Of a stretch of DNA of 5,142 nt, positions 1 to 5,142 are shown piece by piece (the stretch's first letter is position 1; each line of letters begins with the position of its first letter). The notes beneath the pieces were generated by a model. It had not been told where the DNA came from. It ran no database searches and saw only the letters and a program-made list of their open reading frames with translations. The stretch lies in NCBI GenBank assembly GCA_014380255.1, contig JACMKG010000124.1, positions 1-5,142 of the forward strand, read 5' to 3'. The position numbers were made by a program, and so were the translations under genes. This stretch comes from Prolixibacteraceae bacterium. GTDB taxonomy: Bacteria > Bacteroidota > Bacteroidia > Bacteroidales > Prolixibacteraceae.

Positions 1-1301
1 ATACGGTAAAATCCGTCTTCGGTTTTCACGGCCAGATCGCCCGAATGCAGCCAGCCATCCTTATCAATGGCCTTGGCCGTAGCCTCGGGGTTCTTGTAAT
101 AACCTTTCATCAGGTTATACCCACGGCAACAGATTTCTCCCTGTTCTCCTACCGGGCACTCTTCACCTGTATCGGGATTGACAATCTTCACCTCCACGTT
201 GGGAAATTCAAACCCTACGGTGGTGGCACGAACTTCTGGGGTATTATGTATCCGTGTAGCGGTCATGCCCGGTGAGGTCTCGGTCAGGCCATACACGATA
301 ATGATGTCTTTCATATTCATTTTCTGCATCACCTGGTTCATGGTTTCAATGGGGCAAAGGGCCCCGGCCATAATACCGGTACGCAGGGAACTCAGATCGA
401 ACATACTGAACATGGGGTGATTCAGCTCGGCAATAAACATGGTAGGTACACCGTACAGGGCGGTACATTTTTCTTTTTCCACCGAAGCCAGTACCATCAG
501 CGGATCAAAATCCTCGACCATCACCATGGTGGCCCCGTGGGTGATAATGGCACACAGGGCAAGCACGCAGCCAAAACAATGGAACAGGGGCACACACACC
601 AGAAGCCGGTCGTTGGCCGTATATCGCATGCATTCACCAGCCGCATACCCGTTGTTAAGGATATTGTGATGGGTGAGCATCACACCTTTTGGAAAACCTG
701 TAGTACCTGAGGTATATTGCATATTAACCACATCGTGGCAACTGACATTTTCTTTGATCTGCTCCAGTTCAATATCGTCGATATGGTGGCCCAGCAGAAT
801 AAGTTCTGCCGTATTATACATGCCACGGTGCTTCTGAGGCCCGATGAATATAACATTCTTCAGTTCAGGAAACTTCTCGCTCTTAAGACTCCCTCTTGGA
901 CTGCTTTTCAATTCAGGCACCAGGTCGAAGATCATATTCACGTAATCGCTGTCACGGAATCCATCGACCAGGCACAGGGTATGAATATCCGCATTTTGAA
1001 GCAGGTATTCCAGTTCGGATGATTTATAATTGGTGTTGATAGTAACCAGTACGGCCCCTATCTTGGCAGTGGCAAACATGAAGGTAAGCCAATCGGGCAC
1101 ATTGTTGGCCCAGATGCCCACCTTATCGCCTGGCTTGACATCGATATACAAAAGGCCCTTTGCCAGCTGATCGACCCGTTCATTAAACTGAGAATAAGTA
1201 AAACGCAGGTTGCGGTCGGCATAAACCATAAACTCCCTGTCCGGCGTCTCGAGAGCATATTTTTCAAGTAATTCGCCGAACGTAAAATCAAGTAACTGCA
1301 T
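1..1301 (-). CDS. AMP-forming acyl-CoA synthetase (ACSF2/FadD-like), C-terminus cut off by window edge
   Basis: Activates a carboxylic acid, probably a medium- or long-chain fatty acid, with ATP to an acyl-adenylate and then to acyl-CoA in the cytoplasm. Seen: 433 codons from the ATG at 1301. The phosphate-binding loop [10 protein letters not shown] is at residues 197-206, the acid/aromatic region VPLFHCFG at 237-244, the adenine-binding YGLTE at 337-341, and GWLHSGD at 416-422, whose Asp contacts the ribose. The hinge and the small C-terminal domain with the catalytic lysine lie beyond position 1; relatives are about 550 residues. The overall pattern, including the short [17 protein letters not shown] stretch (392-408), recalls the ACSF2-type branch. 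The start is supported by the conserved N-terminal [14 protein letters not shown] and by the 22-base gap to the upstream regulator stop, which suggests cotranscription. No clear Shine-Dalgarno is present, as is usual in Bacteroidota. Family assignment is firm; substrate is unknown. Confidence 0.95.
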   Translation of the reverse strand, partial: MQLLDFTFGELLEKYALETPDREFMVYADRNLRFTYSQFNERVDQLAKGLLYIDVKPGDKVGIWANNVPDWLTFMFATAKIGAVLVTINTNYKSSELEYLLQNADIHTLCLVDGFRDSDYVNMIFDLVPELKSSPRGSLKSEKFPELKNVIFIGPQKHRGMYNTAELILLGHHIDDIELEQIKENVSCHDVVNMQYTSGTTGFPKGVMLTHHNILNNGYAAGECMRYTANDRLLVCVPLFHCFGCVLALCAIITHGATMVMVEDFDPLMVLASVEKEKCTALYGVPTMFIAELNHPMFSMFDLSSLRTGIMAGALCPIETMNQVMQKMNMKDIIIVYGLTETSPGMTATRIHNTPEVRATTVGFEFPNVEVKIVNPDTGEECPVGEQGEICCRGYNLMKGYYKNPEATAKAIDKDGWLHSGDLAVKTEDGFYR

Positions 1302-1323
1302 GGAATCAGGTTTTTTCAGAAGT

Positions 1324-1899
1324 TTAAAAAGGTGCGTATACCACAGCCAGTATTCTTGCCACACTGTTGTTGGCCGCATGCACATTATGCAGCACGATGG
1401 AATCCAGGTATATACTGTCGCCCTTAGCCAGCTTATAGGTTTCCTTACCGTAGTTAATTTCAATTTCGCCTTCCAGCACATAAATGAATTCTTCGCCTTC
1501 ATGGGAAGAAAGCATATAGTCAGACTGAAGTCCAGGCTCAATATCCACGATAAACGGCTCCATGTTTCTTCCAGCCTTATCAAAAGCGAGCGAGAAGAAA
1601 TTCAGATGCTCGCGCGATTCGCTGGCCTGGGAGGTAAAGCGCATCCCTTTGTGATACTCACCCGAACGAACGACTACAGGACCATACGAATCACTGTCGT
1701 CAAGGAAAGTACCCAGCCGAACACCTAATGCACGTGCTATTTTAATTAATGGAGCCAGTGAAGGAATATTTTTTTCTTGTTCAATTTTCTGAACCATGGA
1801 TAGTTCCATCCCACTCCGCTCAGCCAGCTCTTCAAGGCTGACCTTTTTCATCTCACGAATTTGCTTTATTTTTCCACCTACAGTTTTTTCAAAAATCAT
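1324..1899 (-). CDS. XRE-family HTH regulator with C-terminal cupin domain
   Basis: A 191-residue transcription factor with an N-terminal Cro/C1-type helix-turn-helix (about residues 8-65, including the [20 protein letters not shown] core) and a C-terminal cupin barrel (about 95-190). Cupin motif 1 is seen as [13 protein letters not shown] (132-144, H133 and E137). Motif 2 is [18 protein letters not shown] (160-177, H171). The second histidine of the classic HxH is absent (Glu-Gly instead), so metal binding is uncertain and a small-ligand sensor role is plausible. The ATG at 1899 is preferred over an in-frame ATG at 1983: the extra 28 residues are not HTH-like, and the promoter at 1927-1956 lies inside that extension. 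The gene lies 22 bases upstream of the acyl-CoA synthetase, so it probably controls it, perhaps sensing a substrate or acyl-CoA. The domain architecture is certain; the target and ligand are inferred. Confidence 0.93.
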   Translation of the reverse strand: MIFEKTVGGKIKQIREMKKVSLEELAERSGMELSMVQKIEQEKNIPSLAPLIKIARALGVRLGTFLDDSDSYGPVVVRSGEYHKGMRFTSQASESREHLNFFSLAFDKAGRNMEPFIVDIEPGLQSDYMLSSHEGEEFIYVLEGEIEINYGKETYKLAKGDSIYLDSIVLHNVHAANNSVARILAVVYAPF

Positions 1900-1926
1900 A
1901 GAAGAGCGTTTTAATAGAGTGATGCA

Positions 1927-1956
1927 CAAAATTAGGTTTATTTTATCATCACACAA
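1927..1956 (-). promoter_or_regulatory. Bacteroidota-type promoter for the regulator/acyl-CoA synthetase operon
   Basis: Reading the minus strand, TTG (1956-1954) is followed after exactly 19 bases by TAATTTTG (1934-1927). This is a full match to the Bacteroidota -7 consensus TAnnTTTG with the usual spacing. Transcription would begin near 1921, giving a leader of roughly 20 bases before the ATG at 1899, which supports that start codon over 1983. The match is seen directly; activity is inferred. Confidence 0.7.
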
Positions 1957-1969
1957 GTTTGATATAAAC
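1936..1969. promoter_or_regulatory. Inverted repeat over the -33 box, candidate operator
   Basis: Two nested inverted repeats share nearly the same centre: GTTTAT (1936-1941) with ATAAAC (1964-1969), and TATCA (1944-1948) with TGATA (1960-1964), the latter with an 11-base spacer. The -33 TTG at 1954-1956 lies between the arms, so a bound dimer would block RNA polymerase. Autoregulation by the adjacent HTH/cupin protein is the simplest reading, but AT-rich DNA yields such repeats by chance fairly often. Confidence 0.35.
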
Positions 1970-1979
1970 GAAATTTCCA

Positions 1980-1996
1980 CCAATGTGAGCCAATGT
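1980..1996. repeat. Short direct repeat CCAATGT x2, one helical turn apart
   Basis: CCAATGT occurs at 1980-1986 and again at 1990-1996, with a 10-base period. It lies about 60-75 bases upstream of the predicted transcription start of the regulator operon and just beyond the end of the membrane-protein gene. The position and period would fit a tandem activator site, but two 7-base copies are weak evidence. Confidence 0.25.
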
Positions 1997-2031
1997 ATTT
2001 TTTGCCATGTTAACCTGTCTACGTAAAAGAA

Positions 2032-2640
2032 TTAGTTTATGGCTTGCCTTTTCGCCATAATTTCAACTCTTAACATGAGCAGCATCAAAATCAGGATACA
2101 AATAATGGCCCTGACAGAGTAAATGGTTGCCAGTATCCCTTTGCTTGACAATAAAGAAAGCATTGGAGCAACCAGCATTCCGGTCCAGACAACAAATGAT
2201 TCGCCATTCTCTCGTGTCTTCCACAACCTGCGTATAACGGGGAAATAAGCAATGATCAATATTCCCTGGGTAAGCGTATGGGTGATAATATGATTCTGTG
2301 TGATAAGCCAGAAAAGCAGGATAATTAATACGGCCACCAAACACCCCTTGTCGAAACGAGTAAAGCGGGTGGTATGGTCTCCAAAAAAATAAATAGCCAC
2401 AGTAACACTCACTGCCAGCACCAGATCGGTCGTGTTCAGAATATTGTCGAGCAAGCTGAAATTATCTGATTCCATATAGGTTGCAAGGCTTATAGCAACC
2501 GCAATAGTGAAAAATATCCACATCGCCAGCGCAGGTTTGATCTTCTGCCTGTAAGTAAGCCAGCAATAAGAGGCTGCGATGGATAAGTTAAGCAGCGATA
2601 CGCCGATTATAGAGATTTGCCTGATAAGTATTTCCTGCAT
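2032..2640 (-). CDS. Seven-helix-like integral membrane protein of unknown function (possible PQ-loop relative)
   Basis: A 202-residue hydrophobic protein with about seven predicted membrane segments, near residues 9-29, 37-53, 70-86, 100-113, 122-138, 148-164 and 170-192. It has a short basic C-terminal tail (VEIMAKRQ). It lacks a cleavable signal peptide and any catalytic motif that I can recognise. Two stretches look like degenerate halves of a repeat: SYCWLTYRQKIKPALAMWIF (24-43), and AYFPVIRRLW followed by KTRENGES (131-148). Both have a helix end, basic residues and then a Pro or Glu-Ser turn before the next helix. This recalls PQ-loop/SWEET-type small transporters, with FP in place of PQ. 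Family placement is tentative. The ATG at 2640 opens directly into the first helix. The gene is divergent from hydG across 247 bases and lies upstream of the regulator on the same strand, but that regulator has its own promoter. No good TAnnTTTG box was found for it. Confidence 0.85.
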   Translation of the reverse strand: MQEILIRQISIIGVSLLNLSIAASYCWLTYRQKIKPALAMWIFFTIAVAISLATYMESDNFSLLDNILNTTDLVLAVSVTVAIYFFGDHTTRFTRFDKGCLVAVLIILLFWLITQNHIITHTLTQGILIIAYFPVIRRLWKTRENGESFVVWTGMLVAPMLSLLSSKGILATIYSVRAIICILILMLLMLRVEIMAKRQAIN

Positions 2641-2706
2641 CCTGGTAAATTTATGGGAATAGACGAATTTAATGCAATAATATCACAATATTTGGAACAT
2701 CCATCC

Positions 2707-2734
2707 TTGTGTATGAGGTGAAATCGTACATTTG
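2707..2734 (+). promoter_or_regulatory. Candidate promoter for hydG
   Basis: TTG (2707-2709) is followed after 17 bases by TACATTTG (2727-2734), a full match to the Bacteroidota -7 consensus TAnnTTTG. The spacing is at the short end of the accepted range. It would give a leader of about 145 bases before the hydG ATG. A second -7-like box, TATTTTTG (2775-2782), has no partner at -33. Function is inferred. Confidence 0.45.
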
Positions 2735-2769
2735 AAAAAAATATCTGAAAGCGTACAGGCCAGATTTAT

Positions 2770-2800
2770 TCCTGTATTTTTGTCCCTTGGAATTACAGGA
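2770..2800 (+). promoter_or_regulatory. Inverted repeat in the hydG leader
   Basis: TCCTGTA (2770-2776) and TACAGGA (2794-2800) form a perfect 7-base inverted repeat with a 17-base spacer, about 90-118 bases before the hydG start. The left arm overlaps the unpaired -7-like box TATTTTTG. It could be an operator for a dimeric regulator or an RNA hairpin in the leader; the sequence does not tell which. Confidence 0.35.
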
Positions 2801-2887
2801 TAACACATAAAGTGCTGTATTTGGCGCTGCGTAAAAGGAACAAGGCCCTATTTAAATAACTGTCGAACAAATATATTGTATGAACGG

Positions 2888-4285
2888 ATGAATACCACGT
2901 ATTCTCAATTTATAAATGAAGAAGAAATAGATAGGATTTTGGAACAGAACCAAAAACCTACTCCCTCACAGGTGCGTGAAGTGCTCTCCAAGGCAAAAGA
3001 GCTGAAGGGTCTTGATTTGAATGATGTGGCTGTATTAACAAACATCAACGATTCGATGCAGCTATTCGAGCTTTTTGAAACAGCCAATCACGTGAAGGAG
3101 AAAATATACGGCAAACGACTCGTCATCTTTGCTCCCCTTTACATCTCCAATGAGTGTTCCAACGAATGCAGCTATTGCGCTTTTAGGGCAAAAAACGACT
3201 TAATTGTACGGCGTTCACTTACCCAACCCGAGATTGTCAACAAAACAGAAACTCTTGTAAGGGAAGGCCATAAGCGCGTATTGCTTGTTGCCGGGGAATC
3301 TTACCCAGAACAGGGTTTTCAATACATCATCGATTCAATAGCTTCCATCTACGGGGCGCATGTGGGCAATGGAGACATACGCCGGGTCAATGTAAACATA
3401 GCCCCTCTTGAAACACACGAGTTTAAACTGCTGCGCGATGCCAAGATAGGAACATACCAGCTCTTCCAGGAAACATACCATTCCAAAACTTACCACGATG
3501 TTCACCTGGGAGGGAAAAAGAAAGATTACCAGTACCGTGTGACAGCCCTTCACCGGGCCATGGAAGCAGGCATTGAAAACGTGGGTACCGGTATACTCTT
3601 CGGACTATACAATTTCCGCTTTGAGCTGCTGGCCCTTATGCAACATATCCGGGAACTGGAAAAGGTGTTTGGAATCGGGCCTCATACCATCAGCGTGCCA
3701 CGTATAGAACCGGCCACCGGATCTTCCTTTTCTTCCAATCCCCCCCACGCTGTTTCTGATCTTAATTACCGTAAGATCGTGGCCATTCTTAGACTGGCAG
3801 TTCCCTACACGGGCATTATCATGTCGACCAAAGAAACTCCTCAGATGCGGCGTGAAACATTTGCTTTGGGCGTATCCCAGATCTCTGCCGGAAGCATCAC
3901 TTTTCCCGGAGCAGCCAGGCACAAGGTGCAGGGAGAAGAAAGCAGTGAACGCTCACTGGGCGATCATCGCTCACTGGATGAAGTGGTGCGCGACATTGCA
4001 GCCATGGGTTACATCCCTTCCTTCTGCAACAGCTGTCACCGCATGGGACGCACAGGCCATGAATTTATGGATATGGCCAAACCAGGTGAAATCAAGCAGC
4101 ATTGCAACCCCAATGCCATCTCTACATTCATGGAATATTTATTGGACTACGCCTCGTACGAAACCCGCCTCATTGGACAGGACTTAATCGATGATGTGAT
4201 GGATACCATGGAAGGAGTAGCCCGCGAAAGGGCCTATCTAATGATCGAAAAGATAAAAAAAGGCAAGCGCGACATGTATTGCTAA
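2888..4285 (+). CDS. hydG: [FeFe]-hydrogenase maturase HydG (radical SAM tyrosine lyase)
   Basis: HydG cleaves tyrosine by radical SAM chemistry into p-cresol and dehydroglycine. From the latter it makes the CO and CN ligands, delivered as an Fe(CO)2CN unit for the hydrogenase H-cluster. Seen: 465 residues from the ATG at 2888, the usual family length. The radical SAM motif CX3CX2C is CSNECSYC (C90, C94, C97). The C-terminal auxiliary-cluster motif is intact as CX2C-X22-C (C380, C383, C406), which separates HydG from ThiH. GPHTIS (about 264-269) carries the histidine expected to bind the labile iron. RRVNVN, the QxFQETYH-like stretch (LFQETYH) and LAVPYTG are typical family blocks. An upstream in-frame TTG at 2876 would add only four residues; the ATG is preferred. 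Spacing and ribosome binding are Bacteroidota-like. No hydE, hydF, aspartate ammonia-lyase or hydrogenase gene lies beside it here, so those partners must be elsewhere. Identification is very secure. Confidence 0.97.
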   Translation: MNTTYSQFINEEEIDRILEQNQKPTPSQVREVLSKAKELKGLDLNDVAVLTNINDSMQLFELFETANHVKEKIYGKRLVIFAPLYISNECSNECSYCAFRAKNDLIVRRSLTQPEIVNKTETLVREGHKRVLLVAGESYPEQGFQYIIDSIASIYGAHVGNGDIRRVNVNIAPLETHEFKLLRDAKIGTYQLFQETYHSKTYHDVHLGGKKKDYQYRVTALHRAMEAGIENVGTGILFGLYNFRFELLALMQHIRELEKVFGIGPHTISVPRIEPATGSSFSSNPPHAVSDLNYRKIVAILRLAVPYTGIIMSTKETPQMRRETFALGVSQISAGSITFPGAARHKVQGEESSERSLGDHRSLDEVVRDIAAMGYIPSFCNSCHRMGRTGHEFMDMAKPGEIKQHCNPNAISTFMEYLLDYASYETRLIGQDLIDDVMDTMEGVARERAYLMIEKIKKGKRDMYC

Positions 4286-4290
4286 ATCTG

Positions 4291-4324
4291 GGTATGGATT
4301 CCTGTTTTCGAAGAATAGCATACC
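4291..4324 (+). terminator. Hairpin just after the hydG stop
   Basis: GGTATG (4291-4296) pairs with CATACC (4319-4324). Inside it ATTC (4298-4301) pairs with GAAT (4313-4316), giving a 10-base-pair stem with a small internal bulge and an 11-base loop. It starts five bases after the stop codon. The following bases are TTAGATTTTAG rather than a clean T-run, so it may be a 3'-end stabilising structure rather than an efficient intrinsic terminator. Confidence 0.4.
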
Positions 4325-4416
4325 TTAGATTTTAGATATTAGACTTCAGACAAGAGAAGAGATTAGAAAAGAAGTCTATCATCTAACGTCTGATATCTAT
4401 AATCTATCATCTTTGA
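4325..4416. repeat. Heptamer-periodic inverted repeat element
   Basis: The left arm has four units with a 7-base period (TTAGATT, TTAGATA, TTAGACT, TCAGACA; 4325-4352). The right arm has six 7-base units that begin with TCT (TCTATCA, TCTAACG, TCTGATA, TCTATAA, TCTATCA, TCTTTGA; 4375-4416). The arms are imperfect reverse complements of each other, separated by a strongly purine-rich loop (4353-4374). No protein can be read through it in a convincing way. Its role is unknown: a transcript-end structure, a protein-binding array or a dispersed intergenic repeat are all possible. The periodicity is seen directly. Confidence 0.7.
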
Positions 4417-4431
4417 TTCAAGAAAACGTTT

Positions 4432-4453
4432 CGCTTAAAAGCGTTTGTTATTT
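4432..4453 (+). terminator. Weak terminator-like hairpin
   Basis: CGCT (4432-4435) and AGCG (4440-4443) flank a TAAA loop and are followed by TTTGTTATTT. The stem is short, so this is at best a weak intrinsic terminator closing the hydG transcript before the peptide promoter. Confidence 0.25.
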
Positions 4454-4464
4454 ATAATTATTCT

Positions 4465-4513
4465 AAATAATTGTTAATACATTTTGTAGTTCATTCAAAA
4501 GTTCATAGCTTGC
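4465..4513 (+). promoter_or_regulatory. Promoter of peptide gene 1, with conserved upstream block
   Basis: TTTG (4483-4486) is followed after exactly 19 bases by TAGCTTGC (4506-4513), a near match to the Bacteroidota TTTG-N19-TAnnTTTG promoter. The preceding AT-rich block from 4465 is shared with the second copy. Transcription would start near 4520, about 28 bases before the ATG. The preservation of spacing in both copies is the main support. Confidence 0.6.
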
Positions 4514-4547
4514 CTTAGATTTTAATATTAACCAAAAAATTTAAGAC

Positions 4548-4712
4548 ATGAAAAGGTTAGCAATGATTTTAGCAGTAGCTTTTACTATGGGTTTAACTGC
4601 TTCAACAGTTACAGCATCAACAGTTACGGATGATGCCAAGAAAGAAAAGAAAGAATGCTCCAAGGAATGCGGTTCTGAAAAGAAAGCTGAAAAAAAGGCT
4701 GAAACAAAATAA
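4548..4712 (+). CDS. Small exported Lys/Glu-rich peptide with a Cys-X3-Cys pair (copy 1)
   Basis: A 54-residue protein. It has a textbook Sec signal peptide: basic MKR, the hydrophobic stretch LAMILAVAFTMGL, and a likely signal peptidase I site after VTA at residue 23. The mature part is only about 31 residues, almost all charged (KKEKKECSKECGSEKKAEKK, 31-50), with two cysteines spaced as CX3C (C37, C41). It has no lipobox, so periplasmic or extracellular release is expected rather than lipidation. Reality as a gene is supported by the paralogous copy starting at 5054, with almost the same signal sequence and mostly synonymous changes, by its own promoter, and by a strong terminator 26 bases after the stop. 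The leader is A-rich without a Shine-Dalgarno. Function unknown; a metal- or polyanion-binding peptide, a stress peptide or a signal are only guesses. Confidence 0.85.
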   Translation: MKRLAMILAVAFTMGLTASTVTASTVTDDAKKEKKECSKECGSEKKAEKKAETK

Positions 4713-4738
4713 GCTTTTAACTAAGCTTAAGATATTAC

Positions 4739-4766
4739 AAAAGATCGGCACTTGCCGGTCTTTTTT
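4739..4766 (+). terminator. Strong intrinsic terminator of peptide gene 1
   Basis: AGATCGGC (4742-4749) pairs with GCCGGTCT (4754-4761), with one T-G wobble, around an ACTT loop. The stem is followed directly by a T-run (4759 onward, mainly 4761-4766) and preceded by A's that extend it. It separates the two peptide genes into independent transcripts. Confidence 0.9.
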
Positions 4767-4861
4767 GCTTTAGGAAACAGGTAATTTAATTTCAGCCTAA
4801 TCATCCGTATAACTACAAGCAATGCTCACTCGCGATAATTAAAAAAAAAAATTTATATTTC

Positions 4862-4954
4862 TCAGGACATTTTATGTTTTTTACTTCTGGATGCTACATA
4901 ATCTTTAGTAGTTGAATCGACCATTTCCTTCAACAGTTCAGGTAATTCATTCAT
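4862..4954 (-). CDS. Doubtful 30-residue ORF between the peptide genes
   Basis: An ATG at 4954 on the minus strand opens a 30-codon frame ending in TGA at 4862. It has an amphipathic-looking start (NELPELLKEMVDS) and a basic end (SRSKKHK). The composition is protein-like, and a T-run follows the stop on that strand (from the A-run at 4841-4851). No good promoter, stem or ribosome site supports it. It may be a real small protein, a remnant of a longer gene, or chance. Confidence 0.2.
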   Translation of the reverse strand: MNELPELLKEMVDSTTKDYVASRSKKHKMS

Positions 4955-4970
4955 TTAATTAATCAATTTC

Positions 4971-5019
4971 AAATATTTGTTAATACTTTTTGAAGATTAA
5001 TGAAAAGTCCATAGATTGC
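4971..5019 (+). promoter_or_regulatory. Promoter of peptide gene 2, with conserved upstream block
   Basis: TTTG (4989-4992), 19 bases, then TAGATTGC (5012-5019). The boxes, spacing and 34-base distance from the -7 box to the ATG are the same as in copy 1, and the AT-rich block 4971-4992 is almost identical to its counterpart. Both copies share the unusual TTGC ending of the -7 box instead of TTTG, so the two are probably regulated together. Confidence 0.6.
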
Positions 5020-5053
5020 ATCCATATTTATTAACAAACAAATAAAATTTATC

Positions 5054-5142
5054 ATGAAAAAACTGGCAATGATTTTAGCCGTGGCTTTCACCATGGGTTT
5101 AGGCGCTTCAACTGTTTCTGCTACTACAAAAGACAAAACTAC
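5054..5142 (+). CDS. Small exported peptide, copy 2, cut by window end
   Basis: The first 29 codons are visible. The signal peptide MKKLAMILAVAFTMGL, followed by GASTVSA, differs from copy 1 at only two of the first 21 residues (R3 to K, T17 to G). Signal peptidase I cleavage is expected after VSA (residue 23). The mature part begins TTKDKT, again Lys/Asp-rich, but already differs from copy 1 in sequence. This gives the pattern of a conserved export signal on a diverging charged cargo. Total length, and whether the cysteine pair is kept, cannot be seen. Function unknown. Confidence 0.85.
   Translation, partial: MKKLAMILAVAFTMGLGASTVSATTKDKT

Larger units (their letters stand above)
4713..5053. 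other. Intergenic stretch between the two peptide genes
   Basis: This gene-poor span holds the copy 1 terminator, then AT-rich DNA with a run of eleven A (4841-4851), a doubtful 30-codon minus-strand frame (4862-4954), and the copy 2 upstream block and promoter from 4971. I see no tRNA, riboswitch or transposase remnant in it. Confidence 0.6.
4465..5120 (+). repeat. Tandem duplication: two promoter-plus-peptide cassettes, 506-base offset
   Basis: Bases 4465-4614 and 4971-5120 align without gaps at a constant offset of 506. The most conserved non-coding part is a 22-base AT-rich block (4465-4486 against 4971-4992, 20 of 22 identical). The promoter, the 34-base leader and the first 21 codons follow in register. 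Within codons, differences are mainly synonymous, so the duplication is not recent and the signal peptide has been under selection. The DNA between the cassettes (4713-4964) is not obviously duplicated. Confidence 0.85.

Noticed and set aside
1300..1728. Plus-strand 142-codon open frame
   Set aside because: It lies almost entirely opposite the HTH/cupin gene, which has clear domains; the plus-strand translation has no recognisable features.
1900..1983. N-terminal extension of the HTH/cupin regulator from an ATG at 1983
   Set aside because: The extra 28 residues do not look like part of the HTH fold, and a well-formed promoter for this gene (1927-1956) lies inside them. The ATG at 1899 fits the usual family start.
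2868..2875. Minus-strand -7-like box CAAATATA (read as TATATTTG) as promoter of the membrane-protein gene
   Set aside because: It matches the consensus but has no TTG partner at the right spacing and lies more than 220 bases from the start codon.
2876..2887. TTG start of hydG four codons upstream
   Set aside because: The ATG at 2888 is in frame, matches the usual HydG N-terminus and is the commoner start codon.
3605..3922. Open frames inside hydG on the other strand and in a second frame (also 3852-4187)
   Set aside because: They are shadows of hydG, whose motifs are continuous through this region.
4325..4416. CRISPR-like array
   Set aside because: The repeated units are 7 bases long with no spacers and occur in opposed arms, unlike CRISPR repeats; no cas gene is visible.
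4841..4851. Run of eleven A as a terminator or slippage-based recoding site
   Set aside because: It has no adjacent stem and lies outside any supported gene; it is noted only as a sequencing-sensitive homopolymer.

Overview
The window looks like a piece of an anaerobic or facultatively anaerobic Bacteroidota chromosome. The reasons are: promoter-like boxes of the Bacteroidota type (TTG or TTTG, about 19 bases, then TAnnTTTG); starts without a Shine-Dalgarno sequence but with A/T-rich leaders; AT-rich intergenic DNA beside more GC-balanced genes; and a HydG maturase, which implies [FeFe]-hydrogenase-based hydrogen metabolism somewhere in the genome. The assignment to an anaerobic marine or sediment Bacteroidales-type lineage is inference.

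Layout. Positions 1-1301 (minus) hold the N-terminal 433 residues of an AMP-forming acyl-CoA synthetase whose C-terminus lies outside the window. It sits 22 bases downstream of an XRE-type HTH/cupin regulator (1324-1899, minus), so the two probably form one operon. The pair is driven by a well-formed Bacteroidota promoter at 1927-1956, whose -33 box lies inside an inverted repeat that could be an operator. Next is a 202-residue multi-pass membrane protein (2032-2640, minus) with faint PQ-loop/SWEET-like features. It is divergent from hydG (2888-4285, plus), a complete [FeFe]-hydrogenase maturase with both cysteine motifs intact. No hydE, hydF or hydrogenase gene is visible next to it.

Downstream of hydG lies a structured non-coding stretch: a hairpin just after the stop codon, then an unusual heptamer-periodic inverted repeat (4325-4416), then a weak hairpin. 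The last part of the window (about 4465-5142) is the least ordinary. It holds two tandem copies, offset by exactly 506 bases, of a cassette made of an AT-rich upstream block, a conserved promoter, a 34-base leader and a tiny gene for an exported peptide. The signal peptides are almost identical. The first mature peptide is short, Lys/Glu-rich and carries a Cys-X3-Cys pair; the second copy runs off the window. A strong intrinsic terminator separates the copies, so each is its own transcription unit. This small secreted-peptide array is the best candidate for something undescribed.

How the genes relate: the regulator and synthetase plausibly form a fatty-acid or carboxylic-acid activation unit under feedback control. 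HydG supplies the CO and CN ligands for the hydrogenase H-cluster. The membrane protein and the small peptides have no function that can be read from sequence alone.
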